From positions 1 through 64,000 of the forward strand of contig CAIYWC010000091.1 in assembly GCA_903929795.1 (NCBI GenBank): DNA of 64,000 nucleotides. Reading direction: 5' to 3'. Each line of letters begins with the position of its first letter. Within the stretch, counting starts at the first letter, position 1. Below, one piece after another: positions 25,756 through 35,072 of the stretch. A program made the translations under genes and the position numbers. This DNA is from an uncultured Myxococcales bacterium (GTDB taxonomy: Bacteria > Myxococcota_A > UBA9042). The notes under the pieces were generated by a model, which was not told the DNA's origin, did no database searches, and was given only the letters and a program-made list of their open reading frames with translations.

Positions 25756-28748
25756 GCCGCGCGCTGGCGGCGCTGCTGCTGCTGACGAGTGCCCCCACAT
25801 TGGCCGAAGAACCGACGGCGTTGGGGCGCGAAGCCGGCGAGCACCTGCTGCATGGCAACCTGAAGGCCGCGCTGGGCTTGCTGGAGCGCGCCGCGAGCGA
25901 TCGGCAAAGCACGCTGGAGCAGACGCCGTGGCCGCCGGGCGACGCGGTCATCGTCGCGCAAGTGCTGATGCGCCAAGGGCGATATCCGGAGGCGCGCGCC
26001 GTACTGGCACCGCTGGCGACGACCAAGAACGTGGATTCGCAGGTCGCGCTGGCGCAGGCGGAGCTGGAGCGGCAGGCGGGTACGCAAGCGGCGCGGCTGG
26101 CGGTCCTGGGCAAAGCGCTGAAGACCCATCCGGGCGATCCGCAGCTGCAGGTCGCGCTCGGCGCCGTGCTGTACGAGACCGGCAAGGCGCGCGAAGCCCG
26201 CAAGCTCTTGGATCCCCTGGCCGATCGCTACGAAAACGGCCAGTTCAAGGAGCCGCTGGACCTGCTGGCGGTGGCGGAGTCGCTGCGGCTGAACGGCTTT
26301 GTGCGCGACGCCAACCGGGTGTACGAAGAGGCCAGCCAGGCCGTGGAGAACGACCCTGAGCGGCTGGCGCTGGAGCTGGCCTGGGGCCGGCTTTTTGTCA
26401 GCAAATACAACTACCGCGACGGCGACAAGTCGCTGCGCAAAGTGCTGGGCATCGACCCGCGGCAGCCGGCGGCCGTGGTCCAGATGGCGCGGATTGACCT
26501 GAAGTCGGATCAGGACGTCGGCAAGGCGCGCAAGCGGCTGGACGCGCTGCTGACCGAGAACCCGCGCGATCTGGACGCGCTTGTTCTGCGCGCGGAAGTG
26601 GCACTGCACGATGAGGATTATCCGGTGGCCAAGGGTTTTCTGGACCGCGCCCAGGCGCAGCGGACCGACAGCCTGGACGTGCTGGCTGTCCGCGCGGCGC
26701 TGGCCAAGCTCGCGGATCAGCCGACGGATTTCGCGGCGGCGGAGAAGGCGGCGAAAAAACTGAACCCGGACGACGGCCGGCTGTGGCTCGTCACCGGCGA
26801 GTACCTGGAGATGGCGCACCGCTACCGCGAGACGCTCCTGCTGCTGCAGACGGCGATCCAGGCGCAGCCGGAGCTCTGGTCGGCGCACGCGCAGCTGGGC
26901 ATGAGCTACGCCCGCGTGGCGGATGACAAAAACGCCCAAAAAGAGCTGGAATCGGCGTATGGCGGCGACCCGTTTGACGTGCGGACGGCGAACCAGTTGA
27001 ACGTGCTGTACGACGGTGTGTTGAAGCAGATGGTGACGCTGCCGGGTAAGCTTGTGGATTTGCGCGTGCACCGCAAGGACCGCAAGGCGTTCGAGCGCGA
27101 GATGCTGCCGTTTTTGCAAGAGGCGATGGCGGCGCTGCAGGCGAAGTATGGTTTTGCGCCGGAAAAGCCGATTCAGGTCGAAATCTTTCCGGAAACCGAG
27201 CAGTTCAGCGTGCGCACCGTCGGCCTGCCGCAGCTCGGCGCGCACGCGGTGTGCTTTGGTCATTTGGTGACGTCGCGCTCGCCGAACGAGAAGCCGTTCA
27301 ACTGGAAAATGGTGCTGTGGCACGAGCTTTCGCACATTTTCCACATCCAGATGACCGACGGCCGCGTGCCGCGTTGGCTGACCGAAGGCCTGGCGATGAT
27401 GGAGAGCGCGTGGGCCGATCCGCGCTGGGCGATGCGCATGGACCGGCGCGCGTACGACCGCCTGCACGCCGGGCAGCTGGCGCACGTGGCGACATTCAAC
27501 CTGGCGTTTTCGCAGGCGCAGTCGATGCAGGACATTGTCGACGCGTACTACCAGTCGATGCTGCTGACGGAATTCCTGAGTGATCGCTATGGCTTTGCCA
27601 AGCTGCGCAACCTCGTGGCAGGCTACAAGACCGGCGCGACGACGACGGAACTGGTGCAACGCGAGCTGGGCGTGACGCCGGACGCGCTGGACACGGCGTT
27701 CGCGGCGTGGCTGGGGCAGAAGCTGGCGCGGTTTGACAAGGATTTCCGGCCGTATTTGCCGGCACTTGTGAAGGATCTCGCGGTGGCGGAGAAGGCGGCG
27801 GCCAAGGCGCAGCCTGAAGATGACGCGCAAGAGTCTGAAACAGCTGGTGAAAGCGCGGAGGCGCCGGCGGACGTGACGCCGGCTCAGGATGCGGACCGGC
27901 CGCTGCGGCCGTACCTTGCGCAGGCAGTCGCGGCGCTGCAGCAGGGCAACAGCCGGCGCGCGGTGGAGCAGCTGGCCGCGGGACTGGCACTGCTGCAAGT
28001 GGAAGACCCCAAACGGCGCGTGGCGCAGCGGGACATCTGCACGCTGCGGGCGCTGCAGATGGACGTCCAGGCGGCGGCAGGCAACCGGTCGGGCGCGGCG
28101 CTCGAAGCCGAGGAGCTGATCAAAGTCCCCAACGGCCAGTGCGACGGCGTCAAGCAGCGCGCGGTGCTGGCGATGGCACACAAGCCTGGCTCAGATCCCA
28201 TGGATATCGTGGCAAATTTGGCGGTAGCGAGCCGGCTAGACCCGGGCGATGGCTCGATCGCCGCGCTGTGGGTGGACGCGGCGGAGCGGGCGCACGCGGC
28301 GCTTGTCAAAGGCGGCGACGAGGCGAAGAAGCCGTGGATTGCGGTGGTCGGTGAGACGCGTGCGGCGGTGCGGGCGCGGGTCCGCGCGGCGGTGGAGCTG
28401 GAGACGAACGAGCCGAAGTTCGCGGCATCGCTGGCGAAACTTGCATGGCTGGATTGGCAGGCCGGCCAGACGGACGCGCTGGCGGATCTGGAGCTGGCGG
28501 CGACCGGGCTGCTGGAAACCGACCCGTCGGGCCGGCTGGCGGTGCTGTTCGAGGCGCGGCGGCTACAGGCGCAGGGCCAGCTTGTGCCGGCGATCCTGCC
28601 GTACCGGCTGGCGGTCGAGCGCTCGGGCACCGCCAGGGACCGCGCCGAGGCCTGGTGCGAGCTGGCGGATATGGCGGCCAAGACCAGCGCCAAGGACGAC
28701 GCGGCGGAGGCTAAGCGCCGCTGCGAGGCCGAAAAAACCGCGCCCTGA
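25731..28748 (+). CDS. TPR-repeat protein with peptidase-MA-like metallopeptidase domain
   Basis: A secreted protein of 1,005 residues. A signal peptide ends in TLA before EEPTALG. Residues about 30-430 are tetratricopeptide-type helical repeats. A zinc-metallopeptidase-like domain follows with HELSH (His531, Glu532, His535) and, about 25 residues on, WLTEGLAMMES, whose Glu would be the third zinc ligand in a peptidase-MA-like family. After residue 690 a charged linker leads to a second helical repeat region running to the C-terminus. ATG at 25731 overlaps the upstream lipoprotein by 25 nt and has GAGG seven bases upstream. An envelope protease or peptide-binding scaffold is likely. The substrate is unknown. 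Confidence 0.8.
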   Translation: MAHHRRFVSRALAALLLLTSAPTLAEEPTALGREAGEHLLHGNLKAALGLLERAASDRQSTLEQTPWPPGDAVIVAQVLMRQGRYPEARAVLAPLATTKNVDSQVALAQAELERQAGTQAARLAVLGKALKTHPGDPQLQVALGAVLYETGKAREARKLLDPLADRYENGQFKEPLDLLAVAESLRLNGFVRDANRVYEEASQAVENDPERLALELAWGRLFVSKYNYRDGDKSLRKVLGIDPRQPAAVVQMARIDLKSDQDVGKARKRLDALLTENPRDLDALVLRAEVALHDEDYPVAKGFLDRAQAQRTDSLDVLAVRAALAKLADQPTDFAAAEKAAKKLNPDDGRLWLVTGEYLEMAHRYRETLLLLQTAIQAQPELWSAHAQLGMSYARVADDKNAQKELESAYGGDPFDVRTANQLNVLYDGVLKQMVTLPGKLVDLRVHRKDRKAFEREMLPFLQEAMAALQAKYGFAPEKPIQVEIFPETEQFSVRTVGLPQLGAHAVCFGHLVTSRSPNEKPFNWKMVLWHELSHIFHIQMTDGRVPRWLTEGLAMMESAWADPRWAMRMDRRAYDRLHAGQLAHVATFNLAFSQAQSMQDIVDAYYQSMLLTEFLSDRYGFAKLRNLVAGYKTGATTTELVQRELGVTPDALDTAFAAWLGQKLARFDKDFRPYLPALVKDLAVAEKAAAKAQPEDDAQESETAGESAEAPADVTPAQDADRPLRPYLAQAVAALQQGNSRRAVEQLAAGLALLQVEDPKRRVAQRDICTLRALQMDVQAAAGNRSGAALEAEELIKVPNGQCDGVKQRAVLAMAHKPGSDPMDIVANLAVASRLDPGDGSIAALWVDAAERAHAALVKGGDEAKKPWIAVVGETRAAVRARVRAAVELETNEPKFAASLAKLAWLDWQAGQTDALADLELAATGLLETDPSGRLAVLFEARRLQAQGQLVPAILPYRLAVERSGTARDRAEAWCELADMAAKTSAKDDAAEAKRRCEAEKTAP

Positions 28749-28751
28749 TGC

Positions 28752-29690
28752 CTACTTGACGGTGGCTGTCGCCGGCTCCGACAGCAAGAACGCCTCATGC
28801 GCGATGACGTGGTTCAGGCCTTCGCCGTACAGCTTGCCGGGATCGTGTTCCAGCGCCACGACGGCCACCGGCACCCCCGGCAGCGTGTAGACCGCCAGCG
28901 GCGTCACTTTCCACACCGCCTCGACCGTCACCAGCGCCAGCTCCACCGGCTTTTGCCGCGGCCGCTGGCCCCAAATGCGCCGCCCCTGCCACTTGAGCTG
29001 CCAGTCGCTGCCCGCCAGCTTCAGCGGCTTCTTGCCGGTCCACGTCTGTCGCAGCATCGGCGCGTACTGCCCGCTCTTGAGCTTGTGCAGCAATGCCGGG
29101 ATGTTGCGGTTCAGCGTCGCCGTCGGCTCGTCGTCCTCCGGCGCAAAGAGCGGCAGCGGCACGCCGTCCTCCTTGCCGCGCTGGAACACAACCTGCGCGC
29201 CGCGGCCCATGCCTTCCTGATCCCAGCGGTCGCAAAACGCCACGGCGTGTTCCAGCGCCGACCACAGCACCGCGCGGCCTTCCACCAGGTTATCCAGCAG
29301 CGGATCGGCCAGTGTCGCCGCCGCCTGCGCGTGCTCCAGCAGCCCGACCAGGCGCGCCACCAGCGGAGTCACCCTGCGCTGGGCGTAGGCATCGACGACG
29401 ATTTTCTCGTCCAAATTCAAGCTGTTGTGCAGCGCCGCGCCTTCTGGACGGCGCACCCGCATCACCTGCTCGAACTGGCCATGGATCTGCCGCAGCGCCG
29501 CGAGGTCATCGGGCGTGGCGTCCGCGTGCACGACCAGCGGCGCCAACTCGGCCGCCAGCTTGTCGAGAAAAGCCAGCGATTGCGCGACCTTTTCGCTCGT
29601 CACCGGCGCCACGGCTGGCGGCGGCGCATCCAGCGCCAGCGCCCTCGGCACCAGCGCCAAAGTCGTCAGAATACCGAGCCATTTGCCCAT
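28752..29690 (-). CDS. Secreted protein of unknown function
   Basis: 312 residues. A short signal peptide (MGKWLGILTTLALVPRALA) is followed by an Ala/Pro-rich stretch and a helical region to about residue 180. A more mixed domain then contains DWQLKWQGRRIWGQRP and a beta-rich C-terminus. The open frame extends 81 codons upstream, but ATG at 29690 has GGAGG at six bases and places the signal correctly. It converges on the TPR/peptidase gene with 3 nt between stops. No family recognised. Confidence 0.7.
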   Translation of the reverse strand: MGKWLGILTTLALVPRALALDAPPPAVAPVTSEKVAQSLAFLDKLAAELAPLVVHADATPDDLAALRQIHGQFEQVMRVRRPEGAALHNSLNLDEKIVVDAYAQRRVTPLVARLVGLLEHAQAAATLADPLLDNLVEGRAVLWSALEHAVAFCDRWDQEGMGRGAQVVFQRGKEDGVPLPLFAPEDDEPTATLNRNIPALLHKLKSGQYAPMLRQTWTGKKPLKLAGSDWQLKWQGRRIWGQRPRQKPVELALVTVEAVWKVTPLAVYTLPGVPVAVVALEHDPGKLYGEGLNHVIAHEAFLLSEPATATVK

Positions 29691-29777
29691 CGCCACCTCC
29701 GCCTGCGCGACTCTGCGCCGCAGCCACCGCCCGGTCAAGCTTGACGAACGCCGCCGGGCCTGCGAGAAGTTGCCGCC

Positions 29778-30512
29778 ATGATCTCGGTGCAGGAAGTCTA
29801 CAATCGCTGCGGTTCGTGTCGGCACTTTGAGCCGATGTTCACCGACCGCATGTCCCGCACGATGGGTGAATGCAAGGGCAAGCCGACGCATCCTACCGTC
29901 GGTGCTCAGGAATTTGGCTGCCCGAACTATCACTTGGACCGCTCCAAGCTGGTGCCGGGCACGCCGCTGCCGGACGACGCCGACGTCTCGCCGGCCCAGC
30001 GCGAACGCGAGCGGCGCATGTCACTGGTGGCGCAAGGGCACGCGCGTGATGCCGCGTTGGCGCGACGGCCGACGACAGCGCGGCGATCACACGATGACGA
30101 TGACGCCATCCCGCTGAAAACAAACTATATTCCGCTGTCGCTGGGCGACGGCGAGACGGAGGGCACGATGGACCGCCACACGCTGAAATCGATCCTGGCC
30201 GAGGTGCTGGACGAGGCGCTCAACGTCTCGGATGTGCCGATGGCGACGCGCTTTCGCGGCGGCAAGGTCATCGTGCAGCCAGGTAACGCCGAGCTGGCAG
30301 CCAAGGAGATCGACATCGACGTGCTGTTCCGCAAGGTCGTGGCGATCCGCGACAAGCTGCGGGTCTTGGAGCAAAAGATCAACGGTTCCGAGAATCTGGA
30401 TGCCGCTGAGAAGGTCCAAATCCAGCAGTACATCACGGCGTGTTACGGCACGATGACGACCTTCAACTTCCTGTTTCGCGATCGCGACGACGGCTTCGCC
30501 GGCCAGGGCTGA
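29778..30512 (+). CDS. Protein with N-terminal four-Cys motif and helical C-terminal domain
   Basis: 244 residues, no signal peptide. The N-terminus has C-x2-C (Cys11, Cys14), then Cys32 and Cys48, in a context (CGSCRHFEPM, GEC, FGCPNYH) suggesting a small zinc or iron-sulfur module. A basic, probably disordered middle (about 70-115) follows. From residue 130 a helical domain contains RVLEQKINGSENLDAAEKVQIQQ-like coil and ends TTFNFLFRDRDDGF. I do not recognise the family. The TGA stop ends 2 nt before the convergent MYXO-CTERM gene. Confidence 0.7.
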   Translation: MISVQEVYNRCGSCRHFEPMFTDRMSRTMGECKGKPTHPTVGAQEFGCPNYHLDRSKLVPGTPLPDDADVSPAQRERERRMSLVAQGHARDAALARRPTTARRSHDDDDAIPLKTNYIPLSLGDGETEGTMDRHTLKSILAEVLDEALNVSDVPMATRFRGGKVIVQPGNAELAAKEIDIDVLFRKVVAIRDKLRVLEQKINGSENLDAAEKVQIQQYITACYGTMTTFNFLFRDRDDGFAGQG

Positions 30513-30514
30513 CG

Positions 30515-31273
30515 TTACGCCCGCTGGCGGCGGCGCACGATCGCGGCAGCGGCCAGCGCGAGTAGCACAGCCCACGGCGCATCGGCGGTGCGCGAGGCAG
30601 CGCAGCCCGACTTGGTCGGCGCGCTGACGGCTCCACCCGCTGCGGCATCACCACCTGTCGCATCGGCGGTATCGGCAACCGCGGCGTCCGGGACATCCGC
30701 GCCGGCGGCATCCAAACCGGCATCGCAGGCCGGACACGCCGCGTCTGAACTACCTGAATCCATTTGCACATCCGTCGACGCGTCCAGCTGAGTCGCGTCC
30801 GGCGCAGCGGTGTCGACAGCGGTCGTTTCGGTCTGCGCGCTGTCCTTGGGCTGGGCGCTGTCGGCCGGTGATGACGTGTCCGCGGGCCCGGCGTCGGTTG
30901 GCATCGCCACGCACAGGTTGCCGCAATCGCCGATTTGGCAGACCTGGTTGGCGGCGCAATCGCCGTCGGTCTGGCACATGGACAGCCCGGTGCCTTCGCA
31001 TTGGCCGGAGATGCAGAACGTGCACTTGCCGCAATCGGCGTCGGTCGCGCATCCGCTGGCCTTGGCGACGCACTGGTTCTGGCACGGCTGCGCGCCGAGG
31101 TGGCACGTCTGGCCGCTGCCGCAGTCGCTGTCGTGGGTGCACTGGATGAGGCCCATGCCCATGCACGCGCCGTTGACACAGGCTTGGCAGGCACCGCAGT
31201 CGGCGTCGCTGGCACAGGCCGCCCACGCGCTGGCGGGCACAAGCAGAATCACGGTCAAAATCGCACGCAGCAT
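30515..31273 (-). CDS. Cys-rich secreted protein with MYXO-CTERM anchor
   Basis: 252 residues. A signal peptide ends AWA before ACASDADC. Residues about 20-130 hold repeated Cys-rich modules of the form DADCG-x-C-x2-C-x-x-G-x-C, with 25 or more cysteines, likely disulfide-knotted. A long Ala/Asp/Ser/Thr-rich low-complexity spacer follows (about 130-215). The C-terminus is SGCAAS, a hydrophobic segment and RRRQR, a textbook MYXO-CTERM layout of the kind processed and exported to the cell surface in myxobacteria. ATG 31273 has GGAGG upstream. The long open frame upstream of it is not coding. Confidence 0.8.
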   Translation of the reverse strand: MLRAILTVILLVPASAWAACASDADCGACQACVNGACMGMGLIQCTHDSDCGSGQTCHLGAQPCQNQCVAKASGCATDADCGKCTFCISGQCEGTGLSMCQTDGDCAANQVCQIGDCGNLCVAMPTDAGPADTSSPADSAQPKDSAQTETTAVDTAAPDATQLDASTDVQMDSGSSDAACPACDAGLDAAGADVPDAAVADTADATGGDAAAGGAVSAPTKSGCAASRTADAPWAVLLALAAAAIVRRRQRA

Positions 31274-31399
31274 CAGGCACCTCCAGTTGATCGGCGCCAA
31301 GGTAGACCGATGCGGCCGCCGCCGCAAGCCGCTCACTTGCCGCCAACCGATCGCAACGCTACCCTCGCGCGGCTTTCGACCCCGAGGCGTGACACGGCG

Positions 31400-33073
31400 A
31401 TGACCATTGATCCCAAAGATCTCCGCACCTTGCTGATTCGCGTGACGGCCGTGACACTGGCCGTCCGCCTGGTGCCGCTGATCGGCCAGGACCTGGGCGT
31501 GCATGAAGCCGCTCTGGCGCTCGGCCTGGGCGACGCGGGCCACGAGCCTTGGACGCAGTTGACGCGCGGATTGCTGCTGGCCGGCGGTGGGTTCTCGGCT
31601 TTTGCCCGGCTGATTCCGCTGCTGTGCGAGGTGGCGACGCCTGCGCTGGCGGTGCTGTTCGCGCGCGCGGCGGGCTGGGGCGCGATTCCGGGGCTGCTGG
31701 CGGGGCTGCTGCTGGCGATGGGCCCGCTGGGCCTGGACATGGGCGAACGCGCGGACGGCGTGGCGCTTGTGACGATGGCGAGCCTGCTCGCGCTCGCGCT
31801 GCTGCGGGCCGGGCTGCGCGATGGAAACGCCTTCAAAACAGGGCTTTCCGCGCTGCCGCTGCTGCTGATCGGCCCGCTGGCGCCGTCGGTGCTGCTGCTG
31901 GTGCCGGGCGGGCTGTACCTCGCGGCGCGTTCCGTGACGGGCGACGCGCCCAAGCGCGCGGGTCTGGCGGCGTGGCTGGCGGCGACGCTGGCGGTCGTGG
32001 CCAACCGGCTGGGCGTGATCGGCGCGCTGCTGCCGCATCCGCCGCTGACGGCAAGCTGGTGGCTGGGCACGGCGACGATGGATCCATCGGGCTGGGCGCA
32101 CACGGCGCCGTGGCTGGCCGCTGTGCAAGCGCTGGGTGCGGTGCTGCCGACGGGCACCCAGGGCGCGCTGGCGCGGCAGCTGGACCTGCGGGAGGCGGCG
32201 ACGCCTGCGCTGGTTTTCGGTGCCGGGCTGGTGCTGACCGCGCTGGCCGGGCTGTGGCGCGGCCGGGTGCGCCCGGATCCGATCGCGCTGCCGCCTTCCG
32301 CGCAAACCGGCTGGCAGACCGTCGGCGTGCAGGTCTCCGTGTTGCGCGACCTGGGCGACCGCGACCTGGTGCCGCTGGCGATTCCGCTCATCTTCGTGCT
32401 GGTTTTTGCCGCGTGGAGCGCGTGGCAGGGGCGCGTCGACGGCCTGACCGACGCGCTGGCGGTGGCGCGGGCTTGCGCGGTGCTGCTGATGGGCGTGGGC
32501 CTGAGCGCGCGGGCGATGCCGCGGTCGCAGTCGGCGGCGGAAGCCAAGGGTGGCAAGCCGGCCTGGCAGCTCGCGGCGACAGCGCTTGTGGTTTTTGGCA
32601 TTGGCGCGAGCCACTTGCTGGCGCAGACGCAGGCGGCGGATCGCCAGTCAGCACGCAAGGTTGCGCGATTCGCGCGCGAGAGCCTGGGGCAAAAAGGCGC
32701 GATGCTGGCGCTGGGCGGCCGGGGCGTGCCCGTGCTGTTCCTGCTGGACCCGTACCTGCGCGAAAAGCGCCTCGCCTGGAGTGCGGCCGATCCGGCGGAG
32801 GCGCTGGAGCAGCTGACCACGCTGCTGGCGCAGAATCCCGACGCGGTGGTGCTTGTCGGCGATCGCGACGCGCTGGGCCCGACCGAAGAGAACGCGCAGC
32901 CGCGCGAAGAGCTTGAAGCGATTTGGCAATTCCTGCTGCCGACCTTGTCGGCGTCCGGCTGGCAGCAAGTCGAGGACAGCCACCGTTTCTTGGGCCACAC
33001 CGCGGTGTTGACGTTTGTGCGCCAGGCCGTGCCGCCGATTCGCCCGCAGCTCGCGCCCGGACAAGCACCGTGA
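31400..33073 (+). CDS. Polytopic inner-membrane protein of unknown function
   Basis: 557 residues with about nine or ten hydrophobic segments in the first 430, for example LLLAGGGFSAFARLIPLL, LLAGLLLAMGPLGL and LAIPLIFVLVFAAWSAW. A C-terminal soluble domain of about 130 residues (ARKVARFARESLGQKG to the end) is probably outside the membrane. The layout resembles glycosyltransferase-C-like membrane proteins, but the catalytic Asp motif of that group is not clear. ATG 31400 is the first good start after the divergent MYXO-CTERM gene; its ribosome site is weak. The TGA overlaps the helicase GTG in a GTGA arrangement. Confidence 0.65.
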   Translation: MTIDPKDLRTLLIRVTAVTLAVRLVPLIGQDLGVHEAALALGLGDAGHEPWTQLTRGLLLAGGGFSAFARLIPLLCEVATPALAVLFARAAGWGAIPGLLAGLLLAMGPLGLDMGERADGVALVTMASLLALALLRAGLRDGNAFKTGLSALPLLLIGPLAPSVLLLVPGGLYLAARSVTGDAPKRAGLAAWLAATLAVVANRLGVIGALLPHPPLTASWWLGTATMDPSGWAHTAPWLAAVQALGAVLPTGTQGALARQLDLREAATPALVFGAGLVLTALAGLWRGRVRPDPIALPPSAQTGWQTVGVQVSVLRDLGDRDLVPLAIPLIFVLVFAAWSAWQGRVDGLTDALAVARACAVLLMGVGLSARAMPRSQSAAEAKGGKPAWQLAATALVVFGIGASHLLAQTQAADRQSARKVARFARESLGQKGAMLALGGRGVPVLFLLDPYLREKRLAWSAADPAEALEQLTTLLAQNPDAVVLVGDRDALGPTEENAQPREELEAIWQFLLPTLSASGWQQVEDSHRFLGHTAVLTFVRQAVPPIRPQLAPGQAP

Positions 33074-34995
33074 TCACAGCGGATTTGGCCGCGCTCGATC
33101 AGGTGCTGGCGGATTTTGAGGCGCGGCCCAGCCAGGCGCAGATGGCGGCCGCCGTCGCGCAGGCGATCGCGACGCAGACCGACCTGCTGGTCGAAGCGGG
33201 CACGGGGACCGGCAAGACGCTGGCCTACCTGCTGCCGATCCTGGCGTCGGGCAAGCGCGCGCTGATCGCGACGGCAACCCGGCATTTACAAACGCAAATC
33301 TTGCAAAACGACATCCCCGTGGCACTGGCGGCGACCGGCGTGACGCGCGAGGTGGCGGTGCTCAAGGGCCGCAGCAACTACCTGTGCAAGCTGCGGCTGC
33401 AGCACCGTCTGGAGCAGTCGCGCTACTCCCTGCCGATGGCGCTGATCGCCGCCGAAGCCGTGGCGCGGCACTCGCAAGTCGGCGATCGCAGTGAGCTTGT
33501 CGGGATTGCAGAGGACGATCCGCTGTGGCCGGAGATCACCTCGACCGCTGACAATTGCCAGGGTCAGGAGTGCCCGCATCAGGAGACCTGCTTTGTCCTG
33601 CAAGCGCGGCGGCGCGCGATGGCCGCGGACCTGATCGTCGTGAACCACCACCTGCTTTTTGCCGACTACGCGGTGCGCGAGCGCTGGGAACAAGGCGGAA
33701 TCTTGCCGGAAGTTGGCGTCGTGGTCATCGACGAGGCCCACGGCCTCGCGGAGACGGCGAGCGCGTTTTTCGGCACGTCGCTCTCGGAGCGGCGCGTCGG
33801 CAACTTGCTTGTCGACCTGCGGCTGGCGCTGCCGAACGTGCCGGATGCGCTGCTCCGCGAGCCGCTCCTGGCGCTGCTGAACCAAGCGGAACCAGCGGCG
33901 CTGCGGCTTTTTGCCGTCCTGCGCACCCAGCCGCACGGCCAGACGGTGCGCGGACGCGTGCAGGAGGCGCTGGCGGGCCCGGCGATCGAACTGGCGGCGC
34001 GGCTGGAGGAGCTGGCGCAGCTGATGCAGGAGCCGCTGCTGGCGACCGATCCGCTGTGGCACAAGTTCGACGAGTCGCTGTTCGCGATGCAGCAGGACAT
34101 CGAGCGCGCGCTGTTCCCGCCGCGGGCGGACGACGGCATGGTTCGGTGGATCGAGCAGCGGCGCAACGACGCGCTGGTGATCGCGCGGCCGGTGGACGTC
34201 GCGCCGATCCTGCAGCGCACGCTGCTGGCAGAGCCGGTCGTCCGGATCTTCACGTCCGCAACGCTGGCGGTGGCGGGCGATTTCCGCCATGCCCGCGAGA
34301 AGCTCGGGCTCGCGGCGGACGTGGCGACGCTGACGCTGCCATCGCCGTTCGACTTCGCCCGCCAGGCGCTGCTGTACGTGCCGGACGCGATGCCCGATCC
34401 GTTTGCGCCGGATCGTGACGCACAAGTATCCAGGACTATTCTGGATTTGGCGATGGCCGCGGGTGGCGGCACGATGGCGCTGTTTTCCAGCCGCCGCGCG
34501 CTGAACGACGCCCAGGCGCGGCTGCTGCCAGAGCTGGCGCCGTACGGCATGGAGCTGCTGGCCCAGGGCGAGGCGCCGCGCGAGGTGCTGCTGGAGCGTT
34601 TTGTCCAAGCGCAGCCCGCGGTTCTGCTGGCGACAATGGGCTTCTGGCAGGGCGTGGATCTGCCCGCGGAGACGCTGCGCGTCGTGGTGGTGGACAAGAT
34701 CCCGTTTCCGCCGCCGGACGACCCGCTGCTGGTGGCGCGCTCTGAGCAGCTCCGCGCGCAAGGCCGTGACCCGTTTGATGATTTGTCGATTCCACTCGCG
34801 GCGACGGCGCTGCGTCAGGGCTTTGGCCGGCTGATCCGCAGCCAGCGCCACTGGGGCGTGGTCGCGCTGCTGGATCCGCGGCTGCTGAAACGGCGGTACG
34901 GCCAGGCACTCCTGGACAGCTTGCCGCCGGCCAAGCGGACGCGGAAGTTCGCGGATGTGCGGGATTTCCTGGCGGAGCGGCTGCAGCAGCCGTAA
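33070..34995 (+). CDS. DinG/YoaA-type XPD-family DNA helicase
   Basis: An ATP-dependent 5'-3' DNA helicase of the iron-sulfur XPD/DinG group, 641 residues. Walker A AGTGTGKT is at 43-50. Four cysteines (106, 163, 168, 174) are placed for the 4Fe-4S cluster. The DEAH box is at 221-224. Motif III-type FTSATL follows in the second half, then FWQGVDLPAETLRVVVVDKIPFPPP and a QGFGRLIRS motif VI with the arginine finger. It probably acts on stalled forks or R-loops. The GTG start overlaps the previous stop by 3 nt. DinG and YoaA cannot be told apart from motifs alone. Confidence 0.88.
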   Translation: MITADLAALDQVLADFEARPSQAQMAAAVAQAIATQTDLLVEAGTGTGKTLAYLLPILASGKRALIATATRHLQTQILQNDIPVALAATGVTREVAVLKGRSNYLCKLRLQHRLEQSRYSLPMALIAAEAVARHSQVGDRSELVGIAEDDPLWPEITSTADNCQGQECPHQETCFVLQARRRAMAADLIVVNHHLLFADYAVRERWEQGGILPEVGVVVIDEAHGLAETASAFFGTSLSERRVGNLLVDLRLALPNVPDALLREPLLALLNQAEPAALRLFAVLRTQPHGQTVRGRVQEALAGPAIELAARLEELAQLMQEPLLATDPLWHKFDESLFAMQQDIERALFPPRADDGMVRWIEQRRNDALVIARPVDVAPILQRTLLAEPVVRIFTSATLAVAGDFRHAREKLGLAADVATLTLPSPFDFARQALLYVPDAMPDPFAPDRDAQVSRTILDLAMAAGGGTMALFSSRRALNDAQARLLPELAPYGMELLAQGEAPREVLLERFVQAQPAVLLATMGFWQGVDLPAETLRVVVVDKIPFPPPDDPLLVARSEQLRAQGRDPFDDLSIPLAATALRQGFGRLIRSQRHWGVVALLDPRLLKRRYGQALLDSLPPAKRTRKFADVRDFLAERLQQP

Positions 34996-35072
34996 TCCGG
35001 TCGCGCGGGCCTTGCCTCTCCCATCCACGCTGCTACTCTGCGGATGGCCGCGCTGGCCAGCTGGGGATTTTC

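Noticed and set aside
25677..28181. 834-residue minus-strand frame opposite the TPR/peptidase gene
   Set aside because: His/Arg/Gln-rich shadow of a recognisable protein; no start signal.
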